DNA of 5,385 nucleotides from Aequorivita sp. (lineage in GTDB: Bacteria; Bacteroidota; Bacteroidia; Flavobacteriales; Flavobacteriaceae). The first letter of the stretch is position 1, and each line of letters begins with the position of its first letter. Both the position numbers and the translations under genes were made by a program. The notes below the pieces were generated by a model. It made no database searches. It saw only the letters and a program-made list of their open reading frames with translations, and was not told where the DNA came from. The stretch covers positions 1 through 5,385 of the forward strand of contig JAGQYZ010000058.1 in the NCBI GenBank assembly GCA_020435865.1, read 5' to 3'. Of the stretch, positions 1-5,385 are shown one piece after another.

Positions 1-1
1 A

Positions 2-190
2 ACACAATTTTTGGTGGGATGCTTGTTTCTTTTTATCGGCCCCTTCTATTTCTATAAAGCATTGCGCAATTTTTACCGTCAAACTAGGATGCTAACTTTA
101 ATAAAATTTGTATTTTTAAGCACAGTATTTGTAATAGGTTTGACTTTTGCCACAATAATTTTCGTGGCAGCAACCGCAGCAGTATATTAA
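2..190 (+). CDS. C-terminal fragment of a polytopic membrane protein, probably DUF3667-like (5' end outside window)
   Basis: An open frame enters from the left edge and ends at TAA 188-190, giving 62 residues. They form two hydrophobic helices (about residues 3-18 and 33-60) separated by a basic, aromatic loop with the sequence YKALRNFYRQTR. The protein finishes in a small-residue tail, AATAAVY. This pattern (membrane helix, 'Y-x-A-L-R-x-F-Y', then a long last helix) is how I remember the C-termini of DUF3667 inner-membrane proteins in Flavobacteriia. Those proteins have an N-terminal zinc-ribbon-like part, which would lie outside this window, so the family call rests on the C-terminus only. 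The stop codon is 4 bases before apaG, so the genes are probably co-transcribed; I recall the same pairing in other flavobacterial genomes but could not check it. The function of DUF3667 proteins is unknown. A YIP1-type or other membrane protein remains possible. Confidence 0.6.
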   Translation, partial: TQFLVGCLFLFIGPFYFYKALRNFYRQTRMLTLIKFVFLSTVFVIGLTFATIIFVAATAAVY

Positions 191-194
191 AAAA

Positions 195-581
195 ATGGTT
201 CAACAGGTAACACAGGGAATTAAAATTTCGGTAAAAACCGAGTTCGACGGCACGTTTTACAAAAACCGTAAAATGCAGTATGCCTTTGCCTATACCGTTA
301 CCATTGAAAACCAAAGTAAAGATACAGTACAACTTACTTCCCGCTGCTGGAAAATAAAGGATTCCCTTAACAATACAGAACTTGTGGAAGGTGAAGGCGT
401 AATTGGCCAAAAACCAATACTCTCGCCAGGTGAAAAACACTCTTACACAAGCGGCTGCCTTCTTTTTTCACCCTTTGGAGCTATGAAGGGTCATTATAAT
501 ATGGTTAATTTCACAACTACTCGCAAGTTCAGGGTTTCTATTCCGCTTTTCAATTTGAGCGCCCCTTTTTCTATGAATTGA
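195..581 (+). CDS. apaG: ApaG family protein
   Basis: This gene encodes a 128-residue cytoplasmic protein, the usual ApaG length (about 125), made of a single immunoglobulin/fibronectin-III-like beta sandwich. Family hallmarks visible: an early strand 'FAYTVTIEN' (31-39), 'VQLTSRCWKIKD' (45-56), the glycine motif GEGVIG (66-71, the GxGxxG pattern noted in ApaG structures), 'PILSPGE' (74-80) and 'YTSGCLLFSPFGAMKGHY' (84-101). No signal peptide or membrane segment is present. The ATG lies 4 bases after the upstream stop with an A-run between and no Shine-Dalgarno sequence, as expected in Bacteroidota. ApaG is often labelled 'Co2+/Mg2+ efflux protein' from enterobacterial genetics, where it sits with apaH and ksgA. 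That biochemical role is not established, and neither partner is seen here. The same fold occurs in eukaryotic F-box and polymerase-delta-interacting proteins, suggesting a protein-interaction role. The identification is secure; the function is not. Confidence 0.95.
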   Translation: MVQQVTQGIKISVKTEFDGTFYKNRKMQYAFAYTVTIENQSKDTVQLTSRCWKIKDSLNNTELVEGEGVIGQKPILSPGEKHSYTSGCLLFSPFGAMKGHYNMVNFTTTRKFRVSIPLFNLSAPFSMN

Positions 582-731
582 TTTCTTTTTCCTCCAAAAA
601 GCTTATTTCCTAAATACATAGCATAAAACTTTTGGCGCATCCACTATAACTATTGGAGCACAACACCTCCAGTGCTTCAAATGTATCAACCCTCGCACCA
701 TTTCTTCAAACAAGAGCCCCTCTATTGATTT
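582..731. other. Stretch without a convincing gene between apaG and the small membrane protein
   Basis: I find no credible coding frame here on the + strand. An antisense frame (603-815) gives a low-complexity, unrecognisable protein and runs into the small ORF that starts at 780. The only local structure is a modest hairpin, TGGAG at 654-658 with CTCCA at 667-671, extendable to 7 pairs with one G-T wobble (652-673) around an 8-base loop. It lacks a following T-run, so I do not call it a terminator. A CTTCAAA heptamer occurs twice, at 675-681 and 704-710. The stretch probably holds the 3' end of the apaG transcript and upstream promoter DNA for the next gene. Confidence 0.4.
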
Positions 732-739
732 TATATTTG
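732..739 (+). promoter_or_regulatory. Candidate Bacteroidota -7 promoter box (TATATTTG)
   Basis: TATATTTG matches the Bacteroidota housekeeping sigma -7 consensus TAnnTTTG exactly. It lies 40 bases before the ATG at 780, which would give a leader of roughly 30-35 bases that is AT-rich and A-rich next to the start, as is typical of this phylum. No clear TTTG/TTG -33 element is found 17-23 bases further upstream; the nearest is TTC at 705-707. The match is therefore half a promoter. In AT-rich DNA one such match can arise by chance. Confidence 0.35.
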
Positions 740-779
740 GCAAAGCAAATTTTATTAACACAAATAAAAATTTAAACTC

Positions 780-965
780 ATGCAAAACCAAATTCAAATC
801 AGACCAGAATTCCAAACAGTAGTAAACTTCCTTTTGGTGTGTGCTATTTTCCTAACCCTTATATACTTAGGTTATAAGAGCATAGAATTGATATGGGCCC
901 ATTTTACGGGGCAAATTGCCTCAGAAATGAACCGATGGTCTATAGCCACTATAGTGTACCAATAA
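780..965 (+). CDS. Small single-pass membrane protein, 61 residues, unknown function
   Basis: I do not recognise a family. The short protein has a polar N-terminus (MQNQIQIRPEFQ), one strongly hydrophobic helix at about residues 14-32 (from VVNFLLVCAIFL to IYLGY), a short amphipathic stretch (KSIELIWAHFTGQIA) and a polar tail ending in TIVYQ. It has no cysteine or histidine cluster and no lipobox. Support for a real gene is circumstantial: it begins with ATG after an A/T-rich leader, a TATATTTG promoter-like box sits at 732-739, and the membrane helix is clean and well placed. The next gene starts 73 bases downstream on the same strand. It is not tightly coupled to apaG, whose stop is 198 bases upstream. 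It could be a spurious frame in AT-rich DNA. Conservation of the protein in related genomes would settle this. Confidence 0.5.
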   Translation: MQNQIQIRPEFQTVVNFLLVCAIFLTLIYLGYKSIELIWAHFTGQIASEMNRWSIATIVYQ

Positions 966-972
966 TTAATTA

Positions 973-1005
973 TTTGAAAACAGCTTCACAGTGCACATAT
1001 CTGGG
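973..1005 (+). promoter_or_regulatory. Weak candidate promoter for the SnoaL-like/four-helix gene pair
   Basis: A TTTG at 973-976 is followed after 21 bases by TATCTGGG (998-1005), which keeps the TA and two of the four other fixed positions of the TAnnTTTG consensus. The spacing is right for a Bacteroidota promoter but the -7 box is poor. The remaining leader to the ATG at 1039 contains an 8-bp palindrome, AACTAGTT (1009-1016), that could be part of a regulator site. The call is speculative. Confidence 0.2.
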
Positions 1006-1038
1006 AGCAACTAGTTATTAATCTTAAACAAAACCATT

Positions 1039-1578
1039 ATGAAACGTATTTTAACTTTATTATCAATTGTACTCATGTCAACAATTACAAATGCCCAAAA
1101 AGCTAATGACGAACAAGAAGTAAAAAACCTGGTTGCAACCCTACAAAAAGGCTGGAACACAGCCAGCGGTGAAACTTTTGCCAGTGCCTTCGCGGAACCA
1201 CATGACTTTATAGTATGGAACGGCTATTATTTTAAGAACAATCCCATTCAAAAAAATGCAGAAATGCACCAATGGATATTTAATACAATGTATAATAACA
1301 CCCACCTTTTTTATACAATTGATAAAATCAAATTCCTAAAAGAAGATATAGCCCTGCTTCACGTATTGGGTGCCGTTGTTTCCATAGACGAGGCGCGTCC
1401 CAAAGACCCAGAGGTATTGATGACATTGATCGCAGAAAAAAAAGACGGCAATTGGAAGATCGTTTCTTTCCATAACCTCGACCTTGAAGTTTTTCAAAAT
1501 GAAGAAATGCGAAAAAGTGCGCCCGTACCACCTGCTGTAATGTATGCTTCCTGGTATTCAGAAAATTCCAAACTATAA
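1039..1578 (+). CDS. Exported SnoaL/SgcJ-EcaC-like (NTF2-fold) protein
   Basis: This gene encodes a 179-residue protein with a cleavable signal peptide: MKR, a hydrophobic core at residues 4-16, and likely cleavage near 'TNA|QK' (19/20). The mature part follows the SgcJ/EcaC pattern of the NTF2-like superfamily: an opening helix with 'LQKGWNTASGETFASAF' (35-51), 'DFIVWNGYYFKNNPIQKNAEMHQWIF' (56-81), a strand with 'IDKIKFLKEDIALLHVLG' (94-111), and the closing 'EKKDGNWKIVSFHNLDLE' (133-150), which matches the family's typical 'r-dGgW-I-a-f-n' end. These cone-shaped alpha+beta barrels bind small hydrophobic ligands or act as isomerases or hydrolases. The common database label 'oxidoreductase' is inherited and not supported by catalytic residues I can see. 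Export suggests a periplasmic or outer-membrane-associated role. The stop is 12 bases before the next ATG, so the pair is very probably an operon. The superfamily is clear; the ligand and reaction are unknown. Confidence 0.85.
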   Translation: MKRILTLLSIVLMSTITNAQKANDEQEVKNLVATLQKGWNTASGETFASAFAEPHDFIVWNGYYFKNNPIQKNAEMHQWIFNTMYNNTHLFYTIDKIKFLKEDIALLHVLGAVVSIDEARPKDPEVLMTLIAEKKDGNWKIVSFHNLDLEVFQNEEMRKSAPVPPAVMYASWYSENSKL

Positions 1579-1590
1579 AACTTTAATAAG

Positions 1591-2079
1591 ATGAAAAATT
1601 ATAAAAACATTCTTTACGCTCTTTGTTGTTTAAGTTTTTGTAGCGTTATTGGCGGTGCCATTTATGAGCATTTAAATATAGTGCCGCAATGGGTGAAAGC
1701 ACCACCGGCTTCATTAGCAATGTTTCAAGGAGATTACGGAGCACATCTTGAGGTTTTCTGGATAAATATACACCCCATAACATTATTGCTTTTTGCAATT
1801 ACATTAATTTTATTCTGGAAATCGGCAAGAAGGATAAACATTCTTCTACCATTTGCGCTTTATGCAATCGTACTTGGAATCACTTCTATCTATTTTGTTC
1901 CAGAGCTTATGGAAATTTTAGGAACCCCCTATGCTAAAAGCATTGACGAATCCTTGGTTGAAAGGGCGCACCTATGGGAAACCTTAAGCCATATACGCTT
2001 ACTATTTATTGCAGTTGCCTCGGTATATTTAATATTGGGTCTCACAAAACCAGAGAGCAGGATGGTAAAATCAAATTGA
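1591..2079 (+). CDS. Four-helix integral membrane protein, DUF1772/anthrone-oxygenase-like
   Basis: This gene encodes a 162-residue protein with four predicted membrane helices at about residues 6-25, 57-77, 82-104 and 133-151. The region after helix 1 reads GGAIYEHLNIVPQW (21-34), followed by a loop of about 20 residues with 'APPASLAMFQGDYG' (37-50). Polar residues E26, H27, H52, E54 and H61 lie near the ends of helices 1 and 2. Before helix 4 comes 'AHLWETLSHIR' (126-136), a W-x(4)-H-x-R arrangement. Length, helix number, the Gly/Pro pattern of helix 1 and the W/R before the last helix resemble the DUF1772 (anthrone oxygenase-like) group, but I cannot point to a diagnostic motif, so the assignment is tentative. 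It starts 12 bases after the exported SnoaL-like gene and is followed by a perfect inverted repeat, which closes this two-gene unit. Function unknown; the clustered His/Glu residues could bind a metal or cofactor. Confidence 0.8.
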   Translation: MKNYKNILYALCCLSFCSVIGGAIYEHLNIVPQWVKAPPASLAMFQGDYGAHLEVFWINIHPITLLLFAITLILFWKSARRINILLPFALYAIVLGITSIYFVPELMEILGTPYAKSIDESLVERAHLWETLSHIRLLFIAVASVYLILGLTKPESRMVKSN

Positions 2080-2097
2080 AACAACCCAATTTCCAGA

Positions 2098-2127
2098 GAG
2101 TGTCCGTTAATTAATCAACGGACACTC
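2098..2127. terminator. Perfect 11-bp inverted repeat, possible terminator or operator
   Basis: GAGTGTCCGTT (2098-2108) and AACGGACACTC (2117-2127) are exact reverse complements around an 8-base loop (AATTAATC). The hairpin starts 18 bases after the stop of the four-helix membrane gene and ends 59 bases before the HTCS start. Position and stem quality fit a transcription terminator for the upstream pair. The downstream bases (AATCTTACAAAATTGATTTTC) do not form a clean T-run, so it is not a textbook intrinsic terminator. Because it lies in the only intergenic region upstream of a regulator gene, it could instead be a binding site for a dimeric regulator. The hairpin itself is certain; its role is not. 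Confidence 0.6.
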
Positions 2128-2186
2128 AATCTTACAAAATTGATTTTCATTATCTTAACTTTTTCAAATAAATAACATACCAACCT

Positions 2187-5015
2187 ATGCGGTTTATTTT
2201 ATTCTGTTTTATCGCTTTTATTTTCTTCGGAAACACGTTTCTTTTTTCACAATCGGAAATGAAAATTGATACTTCCAAAAGCTATATAATTTCCAATAAT
2301 TACCCGATTCAAAATTTATTTTCAAAAACAGCGATTTTAAAAGAAAATGCTGAAAACATCTCCATTGAGGATCTTCTAAATTCTTCACTAAAAAATAGTT
2401 TCAAACCCCTAGAAGATGTGATAATTCAAGACCAAACTACCATTTGGCTCCACCTTTTTATTTATTCAAAAATTGACACTCCAGAAAATTGGCTAGTTTT
2501 AAAACGAAAAAAAGGCGAAAGGCACGAATACATAACTGCAAGCGATAGTGTTGATTTTTACTTCGTAAAAAACAATTCCCTATTAAAAATAAGCCGTTCG
2601 GGTGTTTATGTACCCGCATCCCAAAAAGAAATAAAAACCCCCGTTACGGTCGACAGGATACCTGTTAATTTTACAAGAGGCGAACAGGTGGATCTCTATA
2701 TTAAAATATCTGATAACGACGCCATCTACCCAACACTCGAGCTTCGTAACGCTTCCGCAACTTTATCTTTTGCCCCAGAGGAACAAACAAACCTATTGGG
2801 TCACTTTGCAATTATATTGAGCATTTATGTTCTCTGCTTTTTCTTTTTCACCAAAGACAGGTCTTACCTTTATCTTTTTGGACTCTTCTTGGCGCTTTGG
2901 GTACATTACCAATTATTAAATACTACAGTTTGGCCAATTTCGGTATTTTTCCCCGAGCATCCCGAATGGATTGAGTTAGTTTGGATACTATCAACTACCC
3001 TTTCTGCAATTTTTTTATTGCAGTTTGCCCGAAAATTTACGGAACTAAAACAAAAAATTCCCCGCTGGGACAAAATTACTATAGGGGTTATTTTCTATTT
3101 AATAGCCACCCTCTTGTTGAGGCTCATAATTTGGTCCTTTGTCCCACGGACGCTTCCTGAAATGGAAATGATTTTGGTCGGGATTGGCTTCCTGGCCATT
3201 CTTATAATTGTATGCAGGATAGCCCTCCATAAAGACCCTTTAATCCACTATTTTGTGCTGGGTGTAGGTTGGATGATTTTTTGGAATATCATGGGAGTTT
3301 TATGGCAAACGGAACTAATGCCATTTTGGGAAGTACCTAACCCATGGATAATTGGGCAAGGAGGATTTATGTTGATCCTTTCTTTGGCTATTGCCAGAAA
3401 ACTGCAATTAAGTGAGCGTGCCAAGGCTGAAGTGGAAAAAGTACGCGAAATAGATTCCATAAAATCCAGATTTTTCACAAACATATCCCATGAATTCAGA
3501 ACCCCACTGTCATTAATATTGGGGCCAATAAACCAATCATTGGAAAACATTCCCGCTGCTGAAGCTATTGAGGAAAATACAGAGGTCCCCGTAAAAGGAA
3601 AGCATTTAAAGGTAATGAAACGTAATGCGCTTAGGCTGCAAAACTTGGTAGACCAAATCCTGGAGCTTTCCAAGTTGGATCAAGGAGAAATGAAATTACA
3701 GGTAGCACCGGGAGACCTCATACAATTTTTGCGCTCCCTAGTATTTTCATTTGAAAGCTTAACGGAACTAAAGCATATTAATTTCCAGACCCACTTTCCG
3801 AAAAAAATTACTAACACCTATTACGATCGCGACAAACTGGAAAAAATCGTGGTAAACCTGCTTTCAAATGCTATAAAATTTACGCCGGAACACGGCAAGG
3901 TTTCGGTATGGATTGAAGAAAATGGTGATCAGATAAAAATTTCAATTGCAGATACTGGATCGGGGATGAAAGGAGATGAAGTGGATAAAATTTTTGACCG
4001 ATTTTATCAAACCGAAGACCACCAAGACCAAGGAACCGGAATTGGCTTGGCATTGGTAAAGGAGTTGGTAGAATTATACCGTGGCCAGATTAGCGTGGAC
4101 AGCACGGAGCAAAAAGGCACCGTGTTTAAAGTAATTCTACCTTATAAAAAATCAAATTTCCTAGAGGACGAAATCTTTACGGAAGCTGTTGAAAAACCAA
4201 TTAGAGAAAGAGATAACAGTGAATTGGTTTCGGAGATTGATTCGTTTTCCAATACCGAAAATCCAGACCTCAACCTTCCCCTTTTGCTTATAGTTGAAGA
4301 CAATCCAGACCTTCGCCATTATATAGCAGAGCAGTTTGAAAAAGAGTTCAAGATAATTACTGCAAAAGACGGTAAAGAAGGCCTTAAAATTGCGGAAGCA
4401 CAACTCCCAGATCTTGTTATCAGTGATGTAATGATGCCTAAAATTACCGGAACCGAACTATGCGAAACGCTAAAAAAAGATGTGAAAACCTGTCATATAC
4501 CTATAATATTGTTAACGGCAAAAGCGGGGCAAGTTGCAAAATTGAAAGGCCTTAAAACCGGTGCCGACGATTATTTAACAAAGCCTTTTGACGGACACGA
4601 GCTGCTCCTAAGGTCCAAAAACCTACTTGCCCAACGTGAAACCTTACGGAACAAATTTGCAGGCGAATTAAAAATACGCCCCTCTAAGTTATTTCTAAGC
4701 TCCGTTGACGAAAGGTTTATAACCCGAGTGATGGGCGAAGTGGAGGATAATTTGGAGAACGAATATTATTCAGTGGAAGATTTAGCGAATTCAGTAGGTT
4801 TCAGTCGCTCACAACTAAACCGAAAACTTAAAAGCCTAACCAATAAATCGCCCAACCAATTAATTCGAGAATTTAGACTTACCCGCGCTAAGGAAATGCT
4901 AGAACAGAAAAGTGCCTCCGTTTCTGAAGTTGCCTATAGTGTAGGCTATTCAAACCTTTCCTATTTTTCAAAAAGTTATAAGGAAGCCTTTGGCGAATTG
5001 CCAAGTGAAACCTAA
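2187..5015 (+). CDS. Hybrid two-component system protein: 7TMR-DISM sensor kinase fused to receiver and AraC-type regulator
   Basis: This 942-residue inner-membrane protein senses an external signal and controls transcription in one chain. Order: signal peptide (1 to about 22); periplasmic domain (about 30-190) with 'TTIWLHLFIY' and 'YIKISDNDAIYPTLELRN', like 7TMR-DISMED2, a carbohydrate-binding-like beta sandwich; seven membrane helices (about 204-222, 226-247, 262-280, 296-318, 327-346, 352-373, 386-403); a short coiled linker (406-427); HisKA with phospho-acceptor H435 in SHEFRTP; HATPase_c with N-box N557/N561, DTGSGM (589-594), F-box 602-607 and GTGIGLAL (616-623); receiver with D705, phospho-acceptor D747, T777 and K799; and an AraC domain (about 845-942) with helix-turn-helices near 863-882 and 912-933. 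All key residues are present, so it should be active. Most HTCS proteins carry a beta-propeller plus Y_Y_Y sensor and exceed 1,300 residues; here the 7TM module replaces it. The C-terminus ends shortly after 'FGELPSET', a few residues shorter than many AraC tails. The start is supported by the signal peptide; a weak TAACTTTT box (2156-2163) precedes it. The architecture is certain; signal and targets are unknown. Confidence 0.95.
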   Translation: MRFILFCFIAFIFFGNTFLFSQSEMKIDTSKSYIISNNYPIQNLFSKTAILKENAENISIEDLLNSSLKNSFKPLEDVIIQDQTTIWLHLFIYSKIDTPENWLVLKRKKGERHEYITASDSVDFYFVKNNSLLKISRSGVYVPASQKEIKTPVTVDRIPVNFTRGEQVDLYIKISDNDAIYPTLELRNASATLSFAPEEQTNLLGHFAIILSIYVLCFFFFTKDRSYLYLFGLFLALWVHYQLLNTTVWPISVFFPEHPEWIELVWILSTTLSAIFLLQFARKFTELKQKIPRWDKITIGVIFYLIATLLLRLIIWSFVPRTLPEMEMILVGIGFLAILIIVCRIALHKDPLIHYFVLGVGWMIFWNIMGVLWQTELMPFWEVPNPWIIGQGGFMLILSLAIARKLQLSERAKAEVEKVREIDSIKSRFFTNISHEFRTPLSLILGPINQSLENIPAAEAIEENTEVPVKGKHLKVMKRNALRLQNLVDQILELSKLDQGEMKLQVAPGDLIQFLRSLVFSFESLTELKHINFQTHFPKKITNTYYDRDKLEKIVVNLLSNAIKFTPEHGKVSVWIEENGDQIKISIADTGSGMKGDEVDKIFDRFYQTEDHQDQGTGIGLALVKELVELYRGQISVDSTEQKGTVFKVILPYKKSNFLEDEIFTEAVEKPIRERDNSELVSEIDSFSNTENPDLNLPLLLIVEDNPDLRHYIAEQFEKEFKIITAKDGKEGLKIAEAQLPDLVISDVMMPKITGTELCETLKKDVKTCHIPIILLTAKAGQVAKLKGLKTGADDYLTKPFDGHELLLRSKNLLAQRETLRNKFAGELKIRPSKLFLSSVDERFITRVMGEVEDNLENEYYSVEDLANSVGFSRSQLNRKLKSLTNKSPNQLIREFRLTRAKEMLEQKSASVSEVAYSVGYSNLSYFSKSYKEAFGELPSET

Positions 5016-5029
5016 AAGTCCCACCATGT

Positions 5030-5385
5030 TTATTTCAGACTGAATACTGAATCACTGATTTCTCCAGCCTGCAAATCTTCATATTTCATAGCTAGGTCAT
5101 TTCCCGCTTTTTTGATTTGAGTAATACTTTTCGTTTTTATAAAACCACGATCCATAATAAGATTACTGTTTGAATCCCCTTCACCAGCGGTTTTGTGAAA
5201 TTGAAGGATTTCTGCTTCGGAAGGTTTTACGGTTTCAAGCAAAAATGCAGAAAACCACTGTTCCCTTTTTTTCTTAAGATTTGCTGGATATAAAGGCGAA
5301 GAGGACCAAATTTGTGGTGCTAAAGGTTCCTCGGTAAAATGATAGTTCGTTCCATCCCAAACCAGTTGAAAAAGCTGAACTTCAT
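5030..5385 (-). CDS. C-terminal part of an NRDE/TANGO2-like protein (5' end outside window)
   Basis: Read on the complementary strand, an open frame enters from the right edge and stops at 5030-5032 after about 118 codons. It contains 'FQLVWDGTNYHF', 'PQIWSSSPLYP', 'KKKREQWFSAFL', 'ILQFHKTAGEGD', 'IMDRGFIKTKSITQI' and a final 'YEDLQAGEISDSVFSLK'. The WSS-x-x-LY, KREQWF, FH-x-x-GxGD and SITQI elements are what I recall from the C-terminal half of flavobacterial NRDE-family (DUF833, TANGO2-like) proteins. The naming N-terminal Asn-Arg-Asp-Glu motif and the nucleophile-like N-terminal Cys would be in the missing part. The family has an Ntn-hydrolase-like fold; eukaryotic TANGO2 is linked to heme and lipid handling, while the bacterial role is unsettled. 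No initiation codon in this frame is needed inside the window: a TTG at 5240-5242 is simply an internal leucine. The gene converges on the HTCS gene with 14 bases between the stops. The family call is made from the C-terminus only. Confidence 0.75.
   Translation of the reverse strand, partial: EVQLFQLVWDGTNYHFTEEPLAPQIWSSSPLYPANLKKKREQWFSAFLLETVKPSEAEILQFHKTAGEGDSNSNLIMDRGFIKTKSITQIKKAGNDLAMKYEDLQAGEISDSVFSLK

Noticed and set aside
84..440. Long antisense open frame opposite apaG and the upstream gene
   Set aside because: It lies fully opposite well-supported coding sequence, and its composition (Phe/Leu/Asn-rich) is what the complement of this coding DNA yields.
603..815. Antisense open frame of 70 codons across the gap after apaG
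   Set aside because: It has no recognisable domain, it overlaps the start of the more plausible small membrane ORF, and it has no promoter-like signal. It is not excluded absolutely, but it is weaker than the + strand reading.
1328..1531. Antisense open frame inside the SnoaL-like gene
   Set aside because: It is a mirror of a coding region with a clear family match on the + strand.
2098..2127. The inverted repeat as the end of an insertion sequence or an attachment site
   Set aside because: There is no transposase or integrase, no second copy within the window, and no target-site duplication visible.
3248..3673. Antisense open frame of 141 codons opposite the HTCS kinase region
   Set aside because: It is opposite the last membrane helices and the HisKA domain; the + strand product has all expected motifs.
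4161..4403. Antisense open frame opposite the kinase-receiver linker
   Set aside because: It shadows a well-supported gene and shows no family features.
4990..5004. TTGGC-GAATT-GCCAA hairpin as a terminator
   Set aside because: The stem is only 5 bp, lies inside the coding end of the HTCS gene and has no T-run on either strand.
5030..5242. A complete 70-residue gene starting at the TTG at 5240-5242
   Set aside because: The frame continues uninterrupted to the window edge and the extra residues carry NRDE-family features (WSSSPLY, KREQWF), so this is the C-terminus of a longer protein and the TTG is an internal Leu.
5353..5385. ATG-like codon (CAT on +) at the right edge as start of the minus-strand gene
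   Set aside because: It is out of frame with the NRDE-like reading frame; the true start lies outside the window.

Overview
The window looks like ordinary chromosome of a marine or soil-type member of the Bacteroidota, most likely family Flavobacteriaceae. The evidence is the AT-rich composition, genes that lack Shine-Dalgarno sequences and start after A/T-rich leaders, a sequence matching the Bacteroidota -7 promoter element (TAnnTTTG), and above all a fused sensor kinase/response regulator/AraC protein of the 'hybrid two-component system' (HTCS) type that is a hallmark of this phylum. The genus cannot be fixed from the sequence alone. I see no rRNA, tRNA, CRISPR array, insertion sequence or phage gene.

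Layout, left to right. (1) 2-190, + strand: the last 62 codons of a polytopic membrane protein, probably of the DUF3667 type, followed after only 4 bases by apaG (195-581), so the two are probably co-transcribed. (2) 582-779: about 200 bases without a convincing gene, ending in a TATATTTG promoter-like box. (3) 780-965: a small single-pass membrane protein of 61 residues, not recognised. (4) 1039-2079: a two-gene unit with a 12-base gap, encoding an exported NTF2-fold (SnoaL/SgcJ-EcaC-like) protein of 179 residues and a four-helix membrane protein of 162 residues that resembles the DUF1772/anthrone-oxygenase group. (5) 2098-2127: a perfect 11-bp inverted repeat with an 8-base loop between this unit and the next gene. 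(6) 2187-5015: a 942-residue HTCS regulator with a periplasmic 7TMR-DISMED2-like domain, seven transmembrane helices, HisKA, HATPase_c, receiver and AraC HTH domains, in which every key catalytic residue is present. (7) 5030-5385, - strand: the C-terminal part of an NRDE/TANGO2-like protein, convergent with the HTCS gene and only 14 bases away from it.

How they may work together: the HTCS protein would sense a periplasmic or membrane signal through its 7TMR-DISM module and pass phosphate from His435 to Asp747, controlling its fused DNA-binding domain. HTCS genes often sit beside their targets, so the same-strand SnoaL-like/four-helix pair just upstream is the best local candidate target, but this is inference. 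The apaG unit and the NRDE gene look like unrelated housekeeping neighbours. Nothing here amounts to a clearly new system. The items most worth a second look are the 7TM-type HTCS architecture, its possible link to the upstream pair, the perfect inverted repeat and the small membrane protein.
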